Positions 61,076 through 64,000 of a stretch of 64,000 nt of DNA are shown here, piece by piece. The notes beneath the pieces were generated by a model. It worked only from the letters and a program-made list of their open reading frames with translations. It did not search any database and was not told the origin of the DNA. Source of the DNA: Oryzomonas sagensis (GTDB lineage: Bacteria; Desulfobacterota; Desulfuromonadia; Geobacterales; Pseudopelobacteraceae); assembly GCF_008802355.1 (NCBI RefSeq), contig NZ_VZRA01000002.1, positions 467,642-531,641 of the forward strand, written 5' to 3'. Every line of letters starts with the position of its first letter. Position 1 is the stretch's first letter. The position numbers and the translations under genes are program-made.

Positions 61076-63778
61076 TCATGGGTACGAACGATCCAATATC
61101 TCCCGTATCTTCCGGAGCAGTTCCATCGGCTGGACCGGTTTCATGATCAACTCGATATCTTCCCCGGTTACCCCGCGATTCAGAATGAAGTCAGCGGTAT
61201 AGCCGCTGGAATACAGCACCTTGACATCGGGCTTGAGCAGAACTATCTCTTCATACGCTTCCTTGCCGTTTTTCTTCGGCATGATCATGTCCATCAGGAT
61301 CATGGCCACCCTGTCCCGGTGCTCGGTAAATTTATCGACCACATCCTGCCCATCCACCGCCTGGATCACGTCATAACCGAACCTTGTCAGCAGAGACACC
61401 ACGAGATTGCGTACATCCACATCATCCTCGGCCACCAGGATGGTTTCGGTGCCCCCCCTGGGCGGGGCGACCGGCGCAATCGTTCCCTCCTGCCCGGACT
61501 GCTCAATCCCATGGATCGGCAGGTATATCCTGAAGGTCGTGCCGTGACCCGGTTCGCTGTAGACATCGATAAATCCGTTATGCTGCTTGATTATCCCATA
61601 CACGATCGCCATGCCGAGGCCGGTGCCTTTCCCGATCTCCTTGGTGGTATAGAACGGCTCGAAGATCCTTTTACAGGTTTCCTTGTCCATGCCGATGCCG
61701 GTGTCGGACACGGTCATCACCGCATAACTGCCCGGCTCGGCACGACCGGATTCATGGTCGGTTGAAGCCTCGACCGTCTGGAATCCGGTTTCTATGGTCA
61801 ACAGGCCGCCTTTTCGCATGGCATCGCGGGCATTGGTCGCCAGGTTGATCAGGACTTGCTCTATCTGCCCCCAGTCGGCGTAAATTTTGAGCCTGTTTTC
61901 ACTGATTATGGTCTTGAGCTGTATGTCCTCTCCAATGATTCGTGTGAGGAATTTTTTGACATTTTCTATGATGTCGTTGAGATTGACCGGTGCGAGGGTC
62001 ATGACCTGCTTGCGGCTGAAAGCCAGGAGGCCTTTCGTCAACTGCGCCGCCTTCTCCGAAGCGGAAAGAATATGATCTATCTCGCCTTGCTGCCGGTCAT
62101 CCAGCTTGCCGTCCATCTTCAGCATGTTCCCGTAGCCGCTGATCACCTGCAGGATGTTGTTGAAGTCGTGGGCGATCCCGCCTGCAAGCTGCCCCACCGC
62201 CTCCATTTTCTGCGATTGCCGGAGTTGCTCTTCCAGGTGGATACGCTCGTTGAGCATTCTGGATACCTTGATCGAACTGAAGCTCAGGGATGAAACCATG
62301 CTGGTAAGTTTGGCGTAGAACTTCATGCCCGCATCGGCTGCTTCCCGGCTGAAACGCGGCACCCGCTCGAGCGCCGCAAGGTATTCCGCCTCATCGAAGC
62401 CGTAATGCCGGGCCTGCTCCCGGAACAGTTCCACATCGGGTACTTCATCCTCATAGAAGAATTGGCCGATGAATACGTTTCCCATGTGCTTCCCCCCGAC
62501 CACAAGAGGGGTTACCATGTCCCACAAGTTGTTCTTGCAGCGATAATGCTTGAATGCCCCCACCGGTACGCCACTGGTGAGATTGGTGTCGCTTTCGATG
62601 CAATTCTTGAGCGTGTCGGGATGGCACCGGTGAAACTTGGTACAGATATCCTGCCAGCCGACAGCAACCAGGACCTTTCCCGAAACATCGAGCACGGCAC
62701 CCAGCATGCCGGTAATCCGGTAAAAATCTTCCAGCATGGATTGCAACATTTCACAATCGATAATTTCGGAGAGTTCCAGGGCGCCGATATCGCCTTCCGG
62801 CTCCAGGATGGCGCGGAGTTTATTTTTAATCGTGTCCTCACTCCTCTGGAGGGCCTCCTCCGTCTTCCTGCGCTCCTCAACCTCCTCCTCGAGCATGGCC
62901 GCCTGTTCCTGCAGGGATTCCTGGACCATCTGGCGTTCCGCCAATTCCTCTTCGAGCTGGAGTGTCTGCTTGTGCAGATTTTCTTCCAGTGACTTGTGCT
63001 CGGTGATATCCCGCAATACGGCGAGCAGCTTCTCCGGATTCCCGCCCTCGCCTTTAACCGGTGTCACGATGACCTCCCACCATTTCGGTGTGCCGTCCTG
63101 GGTTGGGCAATACCCCTCAAAACTCCTTTGATGGCCCTGCCGGGCGTCGGCGACGGCAGCCCGTGCCGCGTCGCGGTCTTCTCCGTGCCAAAAGTTTTCG
63201 TAGGGCATGTTCAAAAACTCATCGAGATTTTTGATGCCGAGTCGGCGCTGCCCTTCGGGATTCATGTACTGCAGGCGTCCCTCCGGGTCCAGGAGTTTGA
63301 TGCAATCGGTGCTGCTGTCGATGATGCTTTGATTCAGGGCGTTGCTTTCCTGTAATGCCTGCACCGTCCTGGTCAGTTGGGCGTTCAGTTCCCGGTTCTC
63401 GGCCAGGGATTTTGCAAGGCTGGGCATGGTGAGGATTTTAGGGATCTGGGGGATGAAGTAGATGGCGGAAGCGATGGATATCACGGCGGTAAATGCTTTG
63501 ACATATCCTTCTTGCCAATAGGCGGGGTCATAGACCGTATAGGCAGCGAAAAAGTGGGTCGTGCCACAAGCCAGAATGAATGCCGCAAAGCTTATCAGCA
63601 TTCCGTAGTAGGTGATGCCACGCCGCTTGCAGGCGTAATAAAGCATTGCGAACGCGATGACATAGTAGGCGATTCCGGTTGCCATGTCGGAAACGACATG
63701 GAGCCGGACCAATCCCGGTTCCCATGAGAAGCAGAAACCGTGGGCCATATAATCATTGGTTACCTGGTGGTGGGCCAC
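61076..63778 (-). CDS. Hybrid histidine kinase with ethylene-receptor-like membrane domain, PAS, PocR, kinase and receiver
   Basis: The 900-residue protein has a three-helix membrane domain (1-125) whose D31, Y38, I68, C71 and H75 match D25, Y32, I62, C65 and H69 of the plant receptor ETR1 at the same spacing. There follow a PAS (about 150-265), a coiled coil, a PocR sensor (about 340-500), HisKA ([16 protein letters not shown]), HATPase ([18 protein letters not shown]) and a receiver ([21 protein letters not shown]). Start is GTG 63778 with AGAGG seven bases upstream. It may sense ethylene or copper; this is inference. Confidence 0.85.
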   Translation of the reverse strand: MAHHQVTNDYMAHGFCFSWEPGLVRLHVVSDMATGIAYYVIAFAMLYYACKRRGITYYGMLISFAAFILACGTTHFFAAYTVYDPAYWQEGYVKAFTAVISIASAIYFIPQIPKILTMPSLAKSLAENRELNAQLTRTVQALQESNALNQSIIDSSTDCIKLLDPEGRLQYMNPEGQRRLGIKNLDEFLNMPYENFWHGEDRDAARAAVADARQGHQRSFEGYCPTQDGTPKWWEVIVTPVKGEGGNPEKLLAVLRDITEHKSLEENLHKQTLQLEEELAERQMVQESLQEQAAMLEEEVEERRKTEEALQRSEDTIKNKLRAILEPEGDIGALELSEIIDCEMLQSMLEDFYRITGMLGAVLDVSGKVLVAVGWQDICTKFHRCHPDTLKNCIESDTNLTSGVPVGAFKHYRCKNNLWDMVTPLVVGGKHMGNVFIGQFFYEDEVPDVELFREQARHYGFDEAEYLAALERVPRFSREAADAGMKFYAKLTSMVSSLSFSSIKVSRMLNERIHLEEQLRQSQKMEAVGQLAGGIAHDFNNILQVISGYGNMLKMDGKLDDRQQGEIDHILSASEKAAQLTKGLLAFSRKQVMTLAPVNLNDIIENVKKFLTRIIGEDIQLKTIISENRLKIYADWGQIEQVLINLATNARDAMRKGGLLTIETGFQTVEASTDHESGRAEPGSYAVMTVSDTGIGMDKETCKRIFEPFYTTKEIGKGTGLGMAIVYGIIKQHNGFIDVYSEPGHGTTFRIYLPIHGIEQSGQEGTIAPVAPPRGGTETILVAEDDVDVRNLVVSLLTRFGYDVIQAVDGQDVVDKFTEHRDRVAMILMDMIMPKKNGKEAYEEIVLLKPDVKVLYSSGYTADFILNRGVTGEDIELIMKPVQPMELLRKIREILDRSYP

Positions 63779-64000
63779 GCGGCACCTCTCTGTATGAGAA
63801 CAGCGTTTCTGGGTGATCTATGCCATTATATTGTTGTTTACTAGAAATTGTTGGTTTGTAAAGCCTTTTCAATTTTTAGCCGCATGTTCCTTTGAAAAAT
63901 CGCGGTGGTCTGAGGCACGGTCGCTGTACGGTATCTGGCCAAATCGGTTCGGTCCTCCAGCAGGTATGTTCATCAATGCCAGAGAGCACATCTTGAATGT
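63779..64000. other. Right edge, upstream of the hybrid kinase
   Basis: 222 bases with no gene, repeat or RNA recognised. It is AT-rich next to the kinase start, where its promoter should be. Confidence 0.4.

Overview
The window looks like chromosomal DNA of a high-GC deltaproteobacterium of the Geobacter group (Geobacteraceae, Desulfuromonadia). The evidence is a multihaem c-type cytochrome at the left edge, a small monohaem cytochrome, many sensor and c-di-GMP proteins, a surE-pcm-rpoS-apt block, CbiX/CbiC/CbiD cobalamin genes, paired trpB and trpB2 genes, DUF507 genes, and several families of short dispersed palindromic repeats. No rRNA, CRISPR array, integrase or intact insertion sequence was seen. 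One tRNA (Arg, anticodon CCT) was found.

Layout. 1-4 kb: end of a multihaem cytochrome gene, a chromate transporter, a secreted beta-sandwich protein and a diguanylate cyclase. 4-11 kb: two patches of lower-GC, probably acquired genes (a solitary asparagine-synthase-like protein, and a glycosyltransferase plus polytopic membrane protein pair) on either side of a normal-GC cstA; the second patch ends near tRNA-Arg. 11-14.5 kb: apt, rpoS, pcm and surE on the minus strand. 14.7-25 kb: quinone oxidoreductase, YkgJ-like protein, PAS protein, rlmI, threonine aldolase, glycerate kinase, phosphatase, a two-gene radical-SAM/DUF4130 DNA-repair-linked module and a methyltransferase. 25-29 kb: small membrane and periplasmic proteins, queC and pta. 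29-35 kb: trpB, trpF, trpB2, hom, nusB and ribH. 35-43 kb: cbiD, cbiC, cbiX and a nuoEFG-like trio interrupted by a chemoreceptor gene. 43-47 kb: hemW and a compact exosortase H locus with a probable substrate. 47-52 kb: cytochrome c, two DUF507 genes, a DUF815 ATPase, a lytic transglycosylase and an HD-GYP response regulator. 52-58 kb: hisI, hisG, a DUF6485-like protein, a pseudouridine synthase, a zinc-ribbon protein, a LEA-like repeat protein, an SDR and an RRM protein. 58-64 kb: alcohol dehydrogenase, MocR regulator with a likely operator, DUF2917 protein and a large hybrid histidine kinase.

The most notable items are: (1) the hybrid kinase at 61076-63778, whose membrane domain carries the five ligand and copper residues of plant ethylene receptors with identical spacing; (2) the three-gene exosortase H locus; (3) a 121-123 bp inverted-repeat element present four times, three of them starting exactly at a stop codon in one orientation; and (4) an 87-bp repeat inserted in frame inside nuoG, the same element that is nested in one of the 121-bp copies. 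All functional names rest on reading translated sequences and recalling family motifs; no database search was run.
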